In this document: piece after piece, positions 46,101-55,791 of the stretch
Position numbering within the stretch: position 1 is the first letter of the stretch
Layout: every line of letters starts with the position of its first letter
NCBI RefSeq assembly: GCF_932276165.1
Contig: NC_063984.1
Coordinates: forward strand, 8,377,501-8,441,500
DNA length: 64,000 bases
Direction of reading: 5' to 3'
Source of the DNA: Plutella xylostella
Taxonomy: Eukaryota; Arthropoda; Insecta; Lepidoptera; Plutellidae
Position numbers and translations under genes: made by a program
Notes under the pieces: model-generated
What the model was told of the DNA's origin: nothing
The model's database searches: none
What the model saw: the letters and a program-made list of their open reading frames with translations, nothing else

Positions 46101-49100
46101 TTGAATCAGCTAGAAAATTGCAATCAGAGGTCACATCAATGTTAAAATCAGCCGGTATGAACTTAAGGAAGTGGTCATCAAACAAACCAGAGCTCCTGGA
46201 AGGAATGTCGACAGTCGGCAATCAGCAACAGACTTTCGACTTTAAACATCAAGAGTCCACCAAAACATTGGGATTGCGGTGGTTTCCAGCCACTGATAAT
46301 TTTGGATTCAAGTTCAACATCGAGCAGACAAAAACTGAATCAACCAAACGTCAATTACTATCCAGCATATCCAAATTATTTGACCCACAAGGGTATACAA
46401 CCCCCGTGTCAACTAAATTAAAACTATTATTTCAGAAGACGTGTCTGTTAGAAAACCTAAATTGGGACGATAAGTTACCGCAAGAAATTGAGAAGGAGTT
46501 CATCGATATCAAAAAGGATATAGAATACATAAACAATACACGTATCCCCCGATGGCTAGGGACAAATCAGTCCAAAGAAATCCAACTACATGGATTCTGT
46601 GATGCATCGACAAAAGCTTATGCGAGCGTCATATATTGCAGAATCAGCGATGAAAAAGCAGACGGAGGTACCTCAATTGTCCTAGTAGCAGCAAAGTCAC
46701 GATTAGCGTCACCGGCAAAAGATTTATCGTTACCACGATTGGAATTAAGTGGCGCTTACTTACTCGCTCTACTGACCCAAAGAGTATTAGCATGCCTTCT
46801 CCCTCTAAAGGTTACAGTATTCGCGTGGTGTGACTCAACAGCAGTATTAGGCTGGCTGCAAGGAGATCCTAAAAGATGGAAGGCGTTCGTCGCCAATCGG
46901 GTATTAAAAACCACAGAAATCATCCCCGCAGAAAGCTGGCATTACGTCAAATCAGCCGAAAATCCAGCAGACTGTGCAAGCCGAGGCATATCAGCCGAAG
47001 CATTAATACAGCACCCCCTTTGGTGGACAGGACCGTCGTTTTTAAAAACATTTGATGAACAATCTATAAATAAAACACAAACAGTCTTCGTTACCGAGCA
47101 AGAGGTTAAAAGGTCTCAGATTACCGAAGCATCAAACGTCAGCGCAGCGACAGTCAGCAATGCGACGCCCAGACAGAGTGGCGACATAATCAGTGCCATT
47201 CTGAATCAAAACAGTAATTGGACACGAGCAGTTCGAGTACTAGCATGGGTAATGAGAATTGCGCCTGGTTTGAAAGGTAAACAAACTTTCCTTACGGTCG
47301 GAGAGTTGCGAAGAGCTAAACACATGATTATCAAGCATATTCAAGGGTTAGTGTTCGAAAAAGATATCAGTAAATTAAGACAGCAAAAACCACTAGATAA
47401 AGGGAGTAGACTATTATCATTAAACCCTTTTCTAGACGAAAATGGGTTGCTACGAGTCAACAGCAGACTCAAAAATGCAAATATCAATCAAGATACAATA
47501 TATCCGATTATCATCCCTCATGATCATCATTTAGAGGATCTCATCATTGATCACACACACAAAATGACGTTTCATGGCGGACCACGGTTGACCCTTGCCT
47601 GGATACGGAAGGAATATTGGATCATAGGAGGAAATAGATCAGTGAAGAAGAGATTACGCATGTGCGTCAATTGCAGGAGACACAATCCATCAAAACACAC
47701 ACAAATAATGGGTAATCTACCGGAATCAAGAGTTAACCCAACCCGTCCTTTCTATCACACCGGAGTCGACTATACGGGATTTATTGAGATAAAGGCTAAC
47801 AAGGGCAGAGGTATCAAAACGTCTAAAGGATACGTTGCTGTATTTGTGTGCATGGTCACAAAAGCGTATCATTTTGAGGTCGTATCAGATCTGACGTCAT
47901 CAGCAACCATAGCCGCAATTCGCCGCTTCTCCGCGAGACGAGGTGTCCCAACAAATCTGTACAGCGACTGCGGAAGTAATTTTTGTGGAAGCAACAATAT
48001 ACTGGAAAGGGAGATGATTAATCTAATTATCAATCAGCCCGAATTTCAATCAGAGATCAGTATGATGGATATCAAGTGGCATTTTAACGCCCCGTCATGG
48101 CCTAGTGCCGGAGGATTATGGGAGGGAGCTGTAAAGCGACTCAAGTATCATATGAAACGAGTCATAGGCGAACAAAAATTGACGTATGAAGAGTTATCCA
48201 CAATTACAGCACAATTAGAAGCCTGCCTAAACACCCGACCCCTCTGCACACTAACTGAAAGTCCAGACGACCTCGACTACCTAACACCGTCGCATTTCTT
48301 ATCAAGTGGACCGGTAGCTACCATCATTGAAACAGAGCGAGATCAACGCACAAGGTGGCAACTGAGCCAAAAGATCTTCCAGGACATATGGAAGAGATGG
48401 AAGTCAGAATACCTAACTGAACTGTCAACTAGAAGCAAATGGCATAAAGCACAGCCCAACTTTAACTTGAATGACATAGTATTAATTCATGACGCCAATC
48501 TACCAGCAGGAAAATGGGCTTTAGGTAAAGTCATCGACATTCATCCTGGTACAGATGGATTTGTCCGAGTCGTCAGCTTAAAAACAAAGAATGGTATATT
48601 GAAAAGACCGATCAGTAAAATATCACTTCTGCCAACCTCTTATCCATCGGAGACAGCATCGTCTACCAAGCACGACGAACTCCCGACCGAAGAGCAGACA
48701 GCCAAAACATCAGAAAGAAGAAAAACTAGAAAAGTTAGCTCGGTAAACTTCATTACCCTGGCTCTGACGCTCCTTACCATGATGGTACCAAGTGCGCATT
48801 GCAACAATAGCAACTTATACAATATATCAAGATTTGATACAAATAAAAGTATTTATTTCGACCCATTATCAAGTATGCGTTTGATTCAAGATAACTGGAA
48901 ACTTATCGTATACTACAACCTAGAACCATATTATCAAAGCACCATGTTATGTAAGAAATATATCAGTCATTTAGAAAACCTTTGCTCATCAATGAAAGGA
49001 AACAAACAGTGTGAAGTAGTCATTTTACAGCTACATCACAGCTACACTGAATTGGAATACTACCATAATATGATGCTTGGAGAGCAGTTTGTGTCCCAGG

Positions 49101-50758
49101 CGAGACCACGGCCGCGGAGAGGACTCATCAACGGCGTGGGCTCCATCGCCAATAGCCTATTTGGAGTCTTAGATGATCAGTTCGCTCAACAATATAGGAA
49201 GGACATTCAGCTATTAAGAGAAAATCAAGATCACCTTGGAGCACTTTGGCGAAATCAGACGTCAGTTGTGGAAGCAGAATACAACCTACTAAAGCGAGTA
49301 GAAGTGTCCATGGAGAAACAATATAAAACATTTAATCAACATCTCATACAATACGAGCAAACGTCTAACACTTTACAGAAGGGACTACAAAGAGAAATGA
49401 ACCTTAATGAGTTTACAATATCATCTATAATTGCAAATAATCTCCTACATAACTTGAAAAACATACAGAACAGTTTGATCGACACTGTAACCGATGCCTA
49501 CCATGGCAAGTTTGATATTCATCTGATAACGCCTAATCAATTAAGGGAAGAACTGAGCACTGTATCAAGCCAGTTATCAAAGGAATTTACACTACCTATT
49601 ACTAATCTTCAAACAGAATTACCTAAAATCTATCACCTTTTAAGAGTTAAAGGACGAGTAACAAAAGACTACTTAATATTTGAAATAATCATTCCACTTG
49701 TAAGCAGAGACGACTACTTCATATATCAAATGATAAGCATACCTCAACAAATCGGAAAAAGCATGATCAGCGTAACTCCCATAGCAGACCATCTAGCGGT
49801 GAATATTCATAGAGATACCTACCTACCCATGTCAATGAATGACTTACAGCAGTGCATCGAATATGACTACAATGTTAGATTGTGCGAACCAAAAACTCCT
49901 ATTTATCAGAAGAAAATGGACTCTAACTTATGTGTCAAGGATAGCAAATCTAATCAATGTTATTACGAAAGAGAAGGATGTACAAACAGATGGCAAAAGT
50001 TGAATGAACTAAATGCTTACATGTATTTTTGCTGCAACAGCTGTAGTTTCAAGTTCATGTGCGATTATCAAGTTACCGTAGAGCGTGCCGTCAAGGCCGG
50101 CATTATCAAGCTGTCCCATGGCTGCGTCATCAAGGGCGATGAGTTCATTGTCCATTCACACAAAGAGCCCGTCAGCAAAATTCACGTTCAAGCAGACTTG
50201 GTTACAAAAACGATTCCGTCTATGAATAATATCATAAATTTGACCATCCCCGTAAACAAATTAGAGGACGATTTTGAAGCTGACAATACATCCCTGAAAC
50301 GCATCGGAGAACAAATACAGCAGTTAAAAGCAGCAGGATCATCAGTAGCTGAGATGTCATACCACGACGTCCACCATTACATATCAATCTACATGGTAGT
50401 GAGCTGTTGCGTGGCGGCAGGAGCAGCCTTCGCGTGGCGGCGCTGGCAGCGAGGACGACACACGGCGCGCCTCGCGCCCGCGCCCCGGGCCCCCGCGCCC
50501 GCGCCCGCGCCCCCGGCGCGCACCCCCGTGCACCTGGCAGGTGCCGGGGCGACGTCAGAGTGTAGAGTGAATGTGTGTTATGAACATGATAGAGCCTCGA
50601 GCTCGCAGTGTATCAGTGGTAGTGATAATCAGTGCGGGAGTGAAGGGCAATATTCGAAATTTAATATAATTGAGCCGTCAGGCGCAAGTGGAAAGCAAAG
50701 TGCTAACGGACGTAACAAAACGCGGTTTAATTTTAACGATATCATCATACATTCATAG
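43148..50758 (+). CDS. BEL/Pao gag-pro-pol-env-like polyprotein, 2,536 residues
   Basis: Start ATG at 43148. Gag-like DUF1759 region from about 236 (MDIPFFSGDYRNWISF). Cys/His cluster 458-525 (CRLCNKKHLLIQC, CRQCGGFHNTWLH). Aspartic protease: LIDQGSQTSL near 571. Reverse transcriptase with FYMDDYLSG (YMDD 974-977), then Pao A17-type region and RNase H (GFCDAST near 1148). Integrase: zinc module (HKMTFHGG near 1470, CVNC near 1506) and core Asp/Asp/Glu near 1540, 1606 and 1657; DUF5641 C-terminal domain about 1730-1832. After that comes an envelope-like region: a hydrophobic segment at 1866-1886, a furin-type site RPRPRR at 1986-1991 followed by a hydrophobic fusion-peptide-like stretch, Asn-glycosylation sites, Cys-rich ectodomain, and a membrane anchor at about 2411-2431. 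This resembles baculovirus F-type glycoproteins, as in roo-like BEL elements. The tail has a GC-rich Ala-Pro run. No stop or frameshift seen. Confidence 0.93.
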   Translation: MEQVEALFENQVQILEAIKNQLRNFKKDTIDRKSLDSCQRRLETLEKYWIEFQNNDQKLRQYEISEHEYFAQDYLNNAEKMYNDVKEYIQSFIRANYTKPSSPLQKPKFQWPQVPVSTEMGAIPKTPSNQQSTSGNLEYLLRKQRSNFKAFAHTLSTINLEAISEKWEFDDILKNLQARWSTIDSLHWEIDSESLERNAEYEESFIKYEHRYQTIKKALNTKMWSVSHRDKSTPQMDIPFFSGDYRNWISFKDLFVEAIHNNRSLSDAQKMQFLKSKLRGEAEKLVQHLNISAANYDTCWEILTHRYHNIKLIFSNHASTLMNLSCVQQQSATQIKKIHDTTKESLYAINNLGIDTSTWDPLIVHIVSQKLDAETLQDYVESVSDPRAIPSLKEFLQFLENKFTSLESSRRKLETPKSSQQHEVPKNSKNNNFYKSFSSSKKPLNSNKNSYFENRTGCRLCNKKHLLIQCNQFLKLQSKEKLNVVQKFNYCVNCLYDHHGNACVSESRCRQCGGFHNTWLHEAFSRSEQNNRNQSSNVAMNNERDVVEVLLATALIKVQAANGSYQQMRALIDQGSQTSLITENAAQQLGINRQRCNGVIFGVGVKENACKGMINITCLSNHSDYQFTTDVFIMRSLINKLPNQSFPKPSWSFLENIQLSDPDFNSSRPVDLLLGADVYSSIIMNGIIRENQALPIAQQTRLGWILCGRVKSYHCNVVINNLDEIKRFWTTEDIGEEPSMSKEDYDCVQFYKETTTRREDGRYVVRLPLKSDANELLGDSRSKAVAQFRQLERKFHQQPELARDYQAFLKEYEELGHMHLVSAESSSMQSSRFFFPHHCVKRAESTTTSLRVVFNGSSRSSSGHSLNDVMYTGPNLQKDLFDLILKWRIHQFAFTADIEKMYRQILVHPDDQQYQMIIWRDSPNQPLQEYQLGTVTYGCCSSPFIAMMTLQHLANEESSNYSTDAVRDVMECFYMDDYLSGSDSIESARKLQSEVTSMLKSAGMNLRKWSSNKPELLEGMSTVGNQQQTFDFKHQESTKTLGLRWFPATDNFGFKFNIEQTKTESTKRQLLSSISKLFDPQGYTTPVSTKLKLLFQKTCLLENLNWDDKLPQEIEKEFIDIKKDIEYINNTRIPRWLGTNQSKEIQLHGFCDASTKAYASVIYCRISDEKADGGTSIVLVAAKSRLASPAKDLSLPRLELSGAYLLALLTQRVLACLLPLKVTVFAWCDSTAVLGWLQGDPKRWKAFVANRVLKTTEIIPAESWHYVKSAENPADCASRGISAEALIQHPLWWTGPSFLKTFDEQSINKTQTVFVTEQEVKRSQITEASNVSAATVSNATPRQSGDIISAILNQNSNWTRAVRVLAWVMRIAPGLKGKQTFLTVGELRRAKHMIIKHIQGLVFEKDISKLRQQKPLDKGSRLLSLNPFLDENGLLRVNSRLKNANINQDTIYPIIIPHDHHLEDLIIDHTHKMTFHGGPRLTLAWIRKEYWIIGGNRSVKKRLRMCVNCRRHNPSKHTQIMGNLPESRVNPTRPFYHTGVDYTGFIEIKANKGRGIKTSKGYVAVFVCMVTKAYHFEVVSDLTSSATIAAIRRFSARRGVPTNLYSDCGSNFCGSNNILEREMINLIINQPEFQSEISMMDIKWHFNAPSWPSAGGLWEGAVKRLKYHMKRVIGEQKLTYEELSTITAQLEACLNTRPLCTLTESPDDLDYLTPSHFLSSGPVATIIETERDQRTRWQLSQKIFQDIWKRWKSEYLTELSTRSKWHKAQPNFNLNDIVLIHDANLPAGKWALGKVIDIHPGTDGFVRVVSLKTKNGILKRPISKISLLPTSYPSETASSTKHDELPTEEQTAKTSERRKTRKVSSVNFITLALTLLTMMVPSAHCNNSNLYNISRFDTNKSIYFDPLSSMRLIQDNWKLIVYYNLEPYYQSTMLCKKYISHLENLCSSMKGNKQCEVVILQLHHSYTELEYYHNMMLGEQFVSQARPRPRRGLINGVGSIANSLFGVLDDQFAQQYRKDIQLLRENQDHLGALWRNQTSVVEAEYNLLKRVEVSMEKQYKTFNQHLIQYEQTSNTLQKGLQREMNLNEFTISSIIANNLLHNLKNIQNSLIDTVTDAYHGKFDIHLITPNQLREELSTVSSQLSKEFTLPITNLQTELPKIYHLLRVKGRVTKDYLIFEIIIPLVSRDDYFIYQMISIPQQIGKSMISVTPIADHLAVNIHRDTYLPMSMNDLQQCIEYDYNVRLCEPKTPIYQKKMDSNLCVKDSKSNQCYYEREGCTNRWQKLNELNAYMYFCCNSCSFKFMCDYQVTVERAVKAGIIKLSHGCVIKGDEFIVHSHKEPVSKIHVQADLVTKTIPSMNNIINLTIPVNKLEDDFEADNTSLKRIGEQIQQLKAAGSSVAEMSYHDVHHYISIYMVVSCCVAAGAAFAWRRWQRGRHTARLAPAPRAPAPAPAPPARTPVHLAGAGATSECRVNVCYEHDRASSSQCISGSDNQCGSEGQYSKFNIIEPSGASGKQSANGRNKTRFNFNDIIIHS

Positions 50759-50870
50759 CATTTAAGAATATTGTTTATCATCTTGTTAGTAGTTTAGTAT
50801 CATCTCATCATTTTCGTTTAATTGAGTTTTTATCAAAAATCTGTTAGTTTCCTCATTCAGTGCGGGAGTA

Positions 50871-51127
50871 TGTACGGAACACCGTACATGGTTAAGTAAA
50901 TACCTATCTAATTATTTCTGCAACATCATCAGTTCGCGCGTCAACTTACTTATTATTATAATTTACTTTAGTTCACGTTTGTATCGGAATCACGGTTGAC
51001 GCGTACTCATTATCATTTAGCTATAATCTATCATTAGCATAGTCTTTCGGTAAATAAATATTTCTCTTCTATTAACATCTTCTTATCAATTATCATCCTC
51101 TCTATCAATCAGCTGGAAACCCCAACA
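50871..51127 (+). repeat. BEL 3' LTR, 257 bp
   Basis: Begins TGTACGGAACACCGTACATG (a short palindrome) and ends GGAAACCCCAACA. Contains AATAAATATT near 51054. Its last 128 bp equal the surviving 5' LTR. Confidence 0.93.
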
Positions 51128-52334
51128 ATATACACAAGCTGAGCGATTTCTATTTATCTGTGGGGATCTTTGTTTCTGATCCTGACTCCAATGGAACCTT
51201 TGTGCCATGTGCCTGTCCCCTTGAGGCCTAAACTCCGTAAGCTCGGACCATTTACCACCGAGCTGTCTATTGCTGGTGGATTCACCCTTCTATGTCAATG
51301 TGCTATGTGTAGATACATGTGCAAGTTTCCCCACGATTTAACTTTTACCTAGCCTATAATTCACTGTTGTCAGAGTACTTGTCACGATGAGGATTTGAAC
51401 CCACATCTCTGTATTGAGAAACGGGCTTTTAGTTTTGCCCAACTGAGCTACCACCGCCGCCGCTCTGCCTGCTTGCGGTATGCACGGAGGAATGCAACAT
51501 TGCCTATACAGTATAGGCAATGTTGCATAGTATAGGCTATACTACGCAGTTAATACAGGCGTAGGTGTTTATTGTTGTTCAATTAATTTTGTACGTAGGT
51601 AGCTATATGGAAAGTCAATTCATCATCCCAAAGGCTCATCATCAATGTTTCGAATAGCTTTATCGAACAGCACGTAGGCTATCAATCAGCAGGGCATCTC
51701 ATTTTAATGACTCTGGAATGACAAGGACACACTCAATCACTCGTGGTAAAGGACATGAAGCCGAGGTAATTGCTGTGCGGAATTTCTTCGGCAGCACAAA
51801 CGTAATTACCCCGTGAGCGTCGCTGCATCGCACGCATAACTTTATAATCTGTGATTTCTGCCGCAAGATGGCTATCTGGGTAAACAGACGCGCCTCCGAA
51901 GGCATTTTAATGAACCACCTGTGAACAACATAGCTCAGAAGTGGTGGATAATTTAGGGTGTAGGGCCTCTACTCTCTACCAAACGTAGTAAGTACTAGAA
52001 AAGTTGCTCCCGAAATATGAGGAAAAAAATGAGCTTAAATTATTAATTTATGGAAAAAACAGAAAACATTTTAATTAATTAATAAAACATGAGGATTACA
52101 GTAGTTAGTTGAATGGGCAGCAGTCATCATGTATTTCTAAAGTGCCCTCCGCGCCGGCCTGTGTGAACGGACCCATTTTTTTTTTCTCACTTCGCATAAA
52201 AGTTTATTACTGTGCACTGTGGAAATTCGGAAAAACGCATCAAAATTGGTTCAGTCGTTTACCCGTTAAGATTAACAAACGTTAATTAATAGTCTAAAAA
52301 CTGCACAAAATTTGAGTTAACGTAATATTTAGTT
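51128..52334. repeat. Right copy of the 1.2-kb direct repeat
   Basis: Counterpart of 41288-42447. It starts exactly at the end of the 3' LTR and contains a SINE in reverse orientation (51128-51466). Compared with the left copy it carries a 33-nt palindrome-forming insertion at about 51510-51542, and TCGTGGTAAAGGA-type extra bases near 51741. After 52334 the sequence continues into unrelated DNA. Confidence 0.95.
51492..51528. repeat. 17-bp palindrome, present only in the right repeat copy
   Basis: ATGCAACATTGCCTATA (51492-51508), spacer CAG, exact inverted arm 51512-51528. The left copy at 41652 has only the first arm. Confidence 0.95.
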
Positions 52335-53029
52335 ACTTCTAATCCCACTGAGAAAAAGGCACCAAATTTTGCGTTTTAAATGTTTTAATGCATCTCGATA
52401 CCGTAGTTGCAATTTGTATGCATCAACACGACGATACGTATAGTATGTATGTATGTGCATGTTGTCATTGATTGTTCACTCACAATAAGTAGACGTATTC
52501 ATTAGCTTTTAGCAAGTCCCTCCGCTGGTCGTTAGGCGGATTACCGACACAACTTAACATGTAAATCGTCGGACAATTAAGACGGACTTAAGTAAACATA
52601 TTATTATACTTAATGGCAAAATTGATATGAAGATTTATTTGTTGTTGGTGGGTGGGGGCGGGACGGGCGGGCGGATCGGCCGACCCACTCCACTCCACAT
52701 CTGTGAGTGCGGCCGCGGGACGTGCCACCAGCGCGAACAATCAAGCGGGAAAATTGCCTAAAAAAGTTCAAACTTTTTTCTTTTTTTCTGACCTATGAGG
52801 TCGTAAACTCCATCCCAAAAGTGGCCAGTATTGTTTTGTGATCCAAAAAGTTTAGTGAAGAGGTGAAACAGTGAAGTGTGAAAATGTTGAACGCAATCAG
52901 TAAAAAAGTGTTGTGTTTTTGCGGATACAAATTTGAAGTGCAATGGATTAGTTTTGATGGAAGATTTTAATGGCGCATCTGTAACAGGATACAGAGTTTG
53001 ATTTGTTCGCGAGGATACTTGATACCATC
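52335..53029 (+). promoter_or_regulatory. Possible promoter and 5' UTR with a uORF
   Basis: Upstream of the candidate first exon at 53030. A GC-rich patch (about 52650-52745) is followed by an untranslated-looking stretch. An upstream ORF at 52884-52970 starts MLNAISKKVLCFCGYKFEVQ (28 codons) and stops before the main ATG. No TATA box is evident. Confidence 0.35.
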
Positions 53030-53083
53030 ATGAGGATAAGGAATCACACACACGTTCCTGAGAAAGCGAAAGGGAAGAAGCGG
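53030..53083 (+). CDS. Candidate first coding exon of an unidentified gene
   Basis: ATG at 53030 gives MRIRNHTHVPEKAKGKKR and runs into a strong donor, CGG|GTGAGT, in phase 0. The preceding sequence looks like a 5' UTR. No downstream exon was recognised up to the window end, so a long intron or a non-gene are both possible. I do not recognise the protein. Confidence 0.4.
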
Positions 53084-53569
53084 GTGAGTTGCTGCCCTTA
53101 TTTTTTGTTGTTGTTTTTTTCGTGAACGAGTTCAAAGTTAACTTGTGATAAGTAAGTGCGTTCCAGTAGCGAACTGATAATTTGAAGCACTATAGTTGCT
53201 CTTTATCTGATATTATTATGATTTATAAGTATGTACGTACTTAACTAAGTAAAATATTCCGTAATAATATATAAGTTACTTTAAATTCCCACAAATGAAA
53301 CTAAAACTCAGAATGTAAAATTTTCTGAATAACGTATTTTTTAAACGTTCCGTTACAAAAGGGCTCTTTGTAATAAACTAAGTTAAAGAAGGTAGATAGG
53401 TACTTAAATAATGATGCCTAATAAAATTATTGAGTTCCTATACCTACCTCTTGTTTTCATAAGTAGGTAAGTAGTTACAGTAAATTCGAAGCAAAACATA
53501 TAAGTATTTTTTTGTAGTAAGTAGTGTTTGGATAGCATACAGGAATTCGAAACTAAACGCTAACTTTGC

Positions 53570-54055
53570 AATGGATAAGATTTTTTTTAACCGACTTCAA
53601 AAAAAGGAGGATGTTCTCAATTCGTCGGGATATTTTTTTTTATGTATTTTCACCGATTACTCCGCCGTTTATGAACCGATTTTGAAAATTCTTTTTTTGT
53701 TGTATTGGGTTGAGCTCCCAGGTGGTCCTATTTTCTTTTCAGAATTTTATCTCACCCCTAAGGGTGGCTAAAGGGGTAAAAACAGGGTATGAATTTCCAT
53801 TTTGGACACATATTAACCGATTATAATGAAATTAAGAACGTAAATATAGTTCTTATAACAAAAAAATATGATGGTGACCTTGAGCTGATCTGATGATGGA
53901 AACGGAAGGCAGTCAAGGGAACTCCTCAACGGTATATAGCAACTACCTCGTGTTTAGGCTTGAATGATTCGTATTGATTAGTAGGACTTTTTGGTATCAT
54001 TTGCATCTTACTTTTGATTAAAAATTATTGCAAATAAACTAAAAACTATAAAATA
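53570..54055. repeat. Common ACCGACTTCAAAAAAAGGAGG interspersed repeat
   Basis: Starts AACCGACTTCAAAAAAAGGA, with CACCGATTACTCCGCCGTTT and TGATGGAAACGGAAGGCAGT, all familiar from lepidopteran interspersed repeats. It leads into the foldback element that follows, whose outer arm carries the end of the same repeat. Confidence 0.6.
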
Positions 54056-55505
54056 AAATAATAATTAAAAAAATTAAAAAACCGACTTAAAAAAACCACT
54101 AAAATGTAAGAAATAATTTAAGGTTTACACAAATTATATGTGACAGTACAAATATACCTAAGCAGGAACTGTTCTTTTTTTGAAGTTGGTGTCAAATTTC
54201 TTCAGATTACTTTGTCACCGCAGCGTGTTTTGAAAGGCCAGAACGCAGAGGTTGGGACTGCTCGCGTATATTTTCAAATTAAAATGGTGCCATGATTTAC
54301 TTGAAAGTATACAAGGCCATTACGCACTAATCGCGTATATTTTCAAGTAAGTTGGGCCAAAATTATGGCTTGAAAATATACTGCAGCAGTTACCACTGCG
54401 TACTAATCGTGTATATTTTCAAGCGCCAAGCGGTAATGCGAGCACTTGAAACTATACGTGATTAGTTACCAGGTAGCCCTTTTGAATTGTTGCTCTCTCT
54501 TTCTTTCATGCGAAATAGTAATAAGTCTATTGCTTTCTAAACATTGCATCATCATTCCGCACTTGGCATTAATTTCGTAACGTGTTTTTTGTTTACTCCG
54601 TAAGTTCAAAAGTAAATTGATATTAAACTGTAGAACTGTTGTTAATAGTAAAAATTATCTCATAAGAGGGTGTAGAACAATTCATAAAAGACAATTACGG
54701 TGAATTCAAAACTTGATGAAAAATATGTCTAATAGGTCTATAGGGTAATACCTACTACACTCACGAGCAATGAATAAGTCCAAGTAGCAAAAAGTCAACA
54801 CCAAATGACACTAACATCAACACCAAATAAAAATTTACTATTTTAGTTGGTTATAATAATATTTTGATGCGCTGTTAAATGCACTTTAATATTGCCGACG
54901 GCGTTATTAAGCTAGTCTTATCCGTTCAGGAGTGTAGTAGGTATTACTCTTAATTCATTTAAATAATAAGATATTAGTAGGTATGCTTACTTGCAAGTAT
55001 GATTGCTATAAATATCAATTTATCAATCAAATTAGAGCTTGTTCATCTTCATTTATTATCATTTTATAGGTATGACAGGCAGAACAAGTCAATTGTAGTC
55101 ATTTACCGAAATAGTTAAGTAAATTAGAATCAGCATGTAGGTATAAATTATATGCGACAAGTACAGCAATATGCGTAATAGCAATGTATATTTTCAAGTA
55201 CGATTCAGTAAATCCCAACTTGAAAGTATACGCGATTAGTACGCACAAATCGTGTATATTTTCAAGTAAAATATTTATTTTTTTCACTTGAAACTATACA
55301 GTGCTAGTAGGTACACTATGGGTGCGTTCTGGCCTTGTATAGTTTCAAAACACGCGTCACCGCACCAACATCAAAAAAGAACAGTTACTGCTTAGGTATA
55401 TTTGTACTGTCACATATAATTTGTGTACTGAACTTAAATTATTTCTTACATTTTAGTGGTTTTTTTAAGTCAGTTTTTTTATTTTTTTAATTATTATTTT
55501 TCTTT
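54056..55505. mobile_element. Foldback element with about 190-bp inverted arms and TATATTTTCAAG motif arrays
   Basis: The arm at 54056-54245 (ACCACTAAAATGTAAGAAAT, AGTACAAATATACCTAAGCA) is repeated inverted at about 55325-55505. Inside, CGTGTATATTTTCAAG-type motifs and their complements recur (54267, 54299, 54331, 54375, 54410, 54445, 55184, 55220, 55252, 55288, 55337). A smaller MITE (54747-54945) is nested in it. Non-coding. Confidence 0.7.
54747..54945. mobile_element. MITE of the ACACTCACGAGCAATGAA family, copy A
   Basis: Left AATACCTACTACACTC and right end its inverted complement. The interior GATGCGCTGTTAAATGCACT parallels copy C at 58411. Confidence 0.65.
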
Positions 55506-55791
55506 AACTGTAACAATGAGCGGAGTGCCGACGTAGGTACCTGCTTTATTTACCTACCACGTCAGTGTCACATCTTACAATGAATAATTAATTATTCTTA
55601 GATTGTTAGTGTTGTTACCCTAATCAATTTGGCGTTGGCACTTGGTTCTAATTGTTGCAAAGTTAGCTCTGTCAGACTGTACCAGTTGCTCTAACAACAA
55701 GCTTCAGTTGAACACTAAACGTTTTCACAGTTTAAAACGGCGGACCATTTCTGTCTTCATGTAACAGCATTTAATGTAGCAAACTTGGGTA

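Larger units (their letters stand above)
42448..51127 (+). mobile_element. BEL/Pao LTR retrotransposon with env-like region, 8.7 kb
   Basis: Truncated 5' LTR, leader with tandem repeats, one 2,536-codon ORF, a GTGCGGGAGTA polypurine-type end and a full 257-bp 3' LTR starting TGTACGGAACACCGTACATG. The 3' LTR enters the SINE tail of the right-hand direct repeat. The target duplication cannot be read because the left boundary is lost. Confidence 0.93.

Noticed and set aside
41288..52334. The 1.2-kb direct repeats as LTRs of one 11-kb element
   Set aside because: The BEL element has its own 257-bp LTR inside them, the repeats differ at many sites while the LTR parts look identical, and they contain a SINE in reverse orientation.
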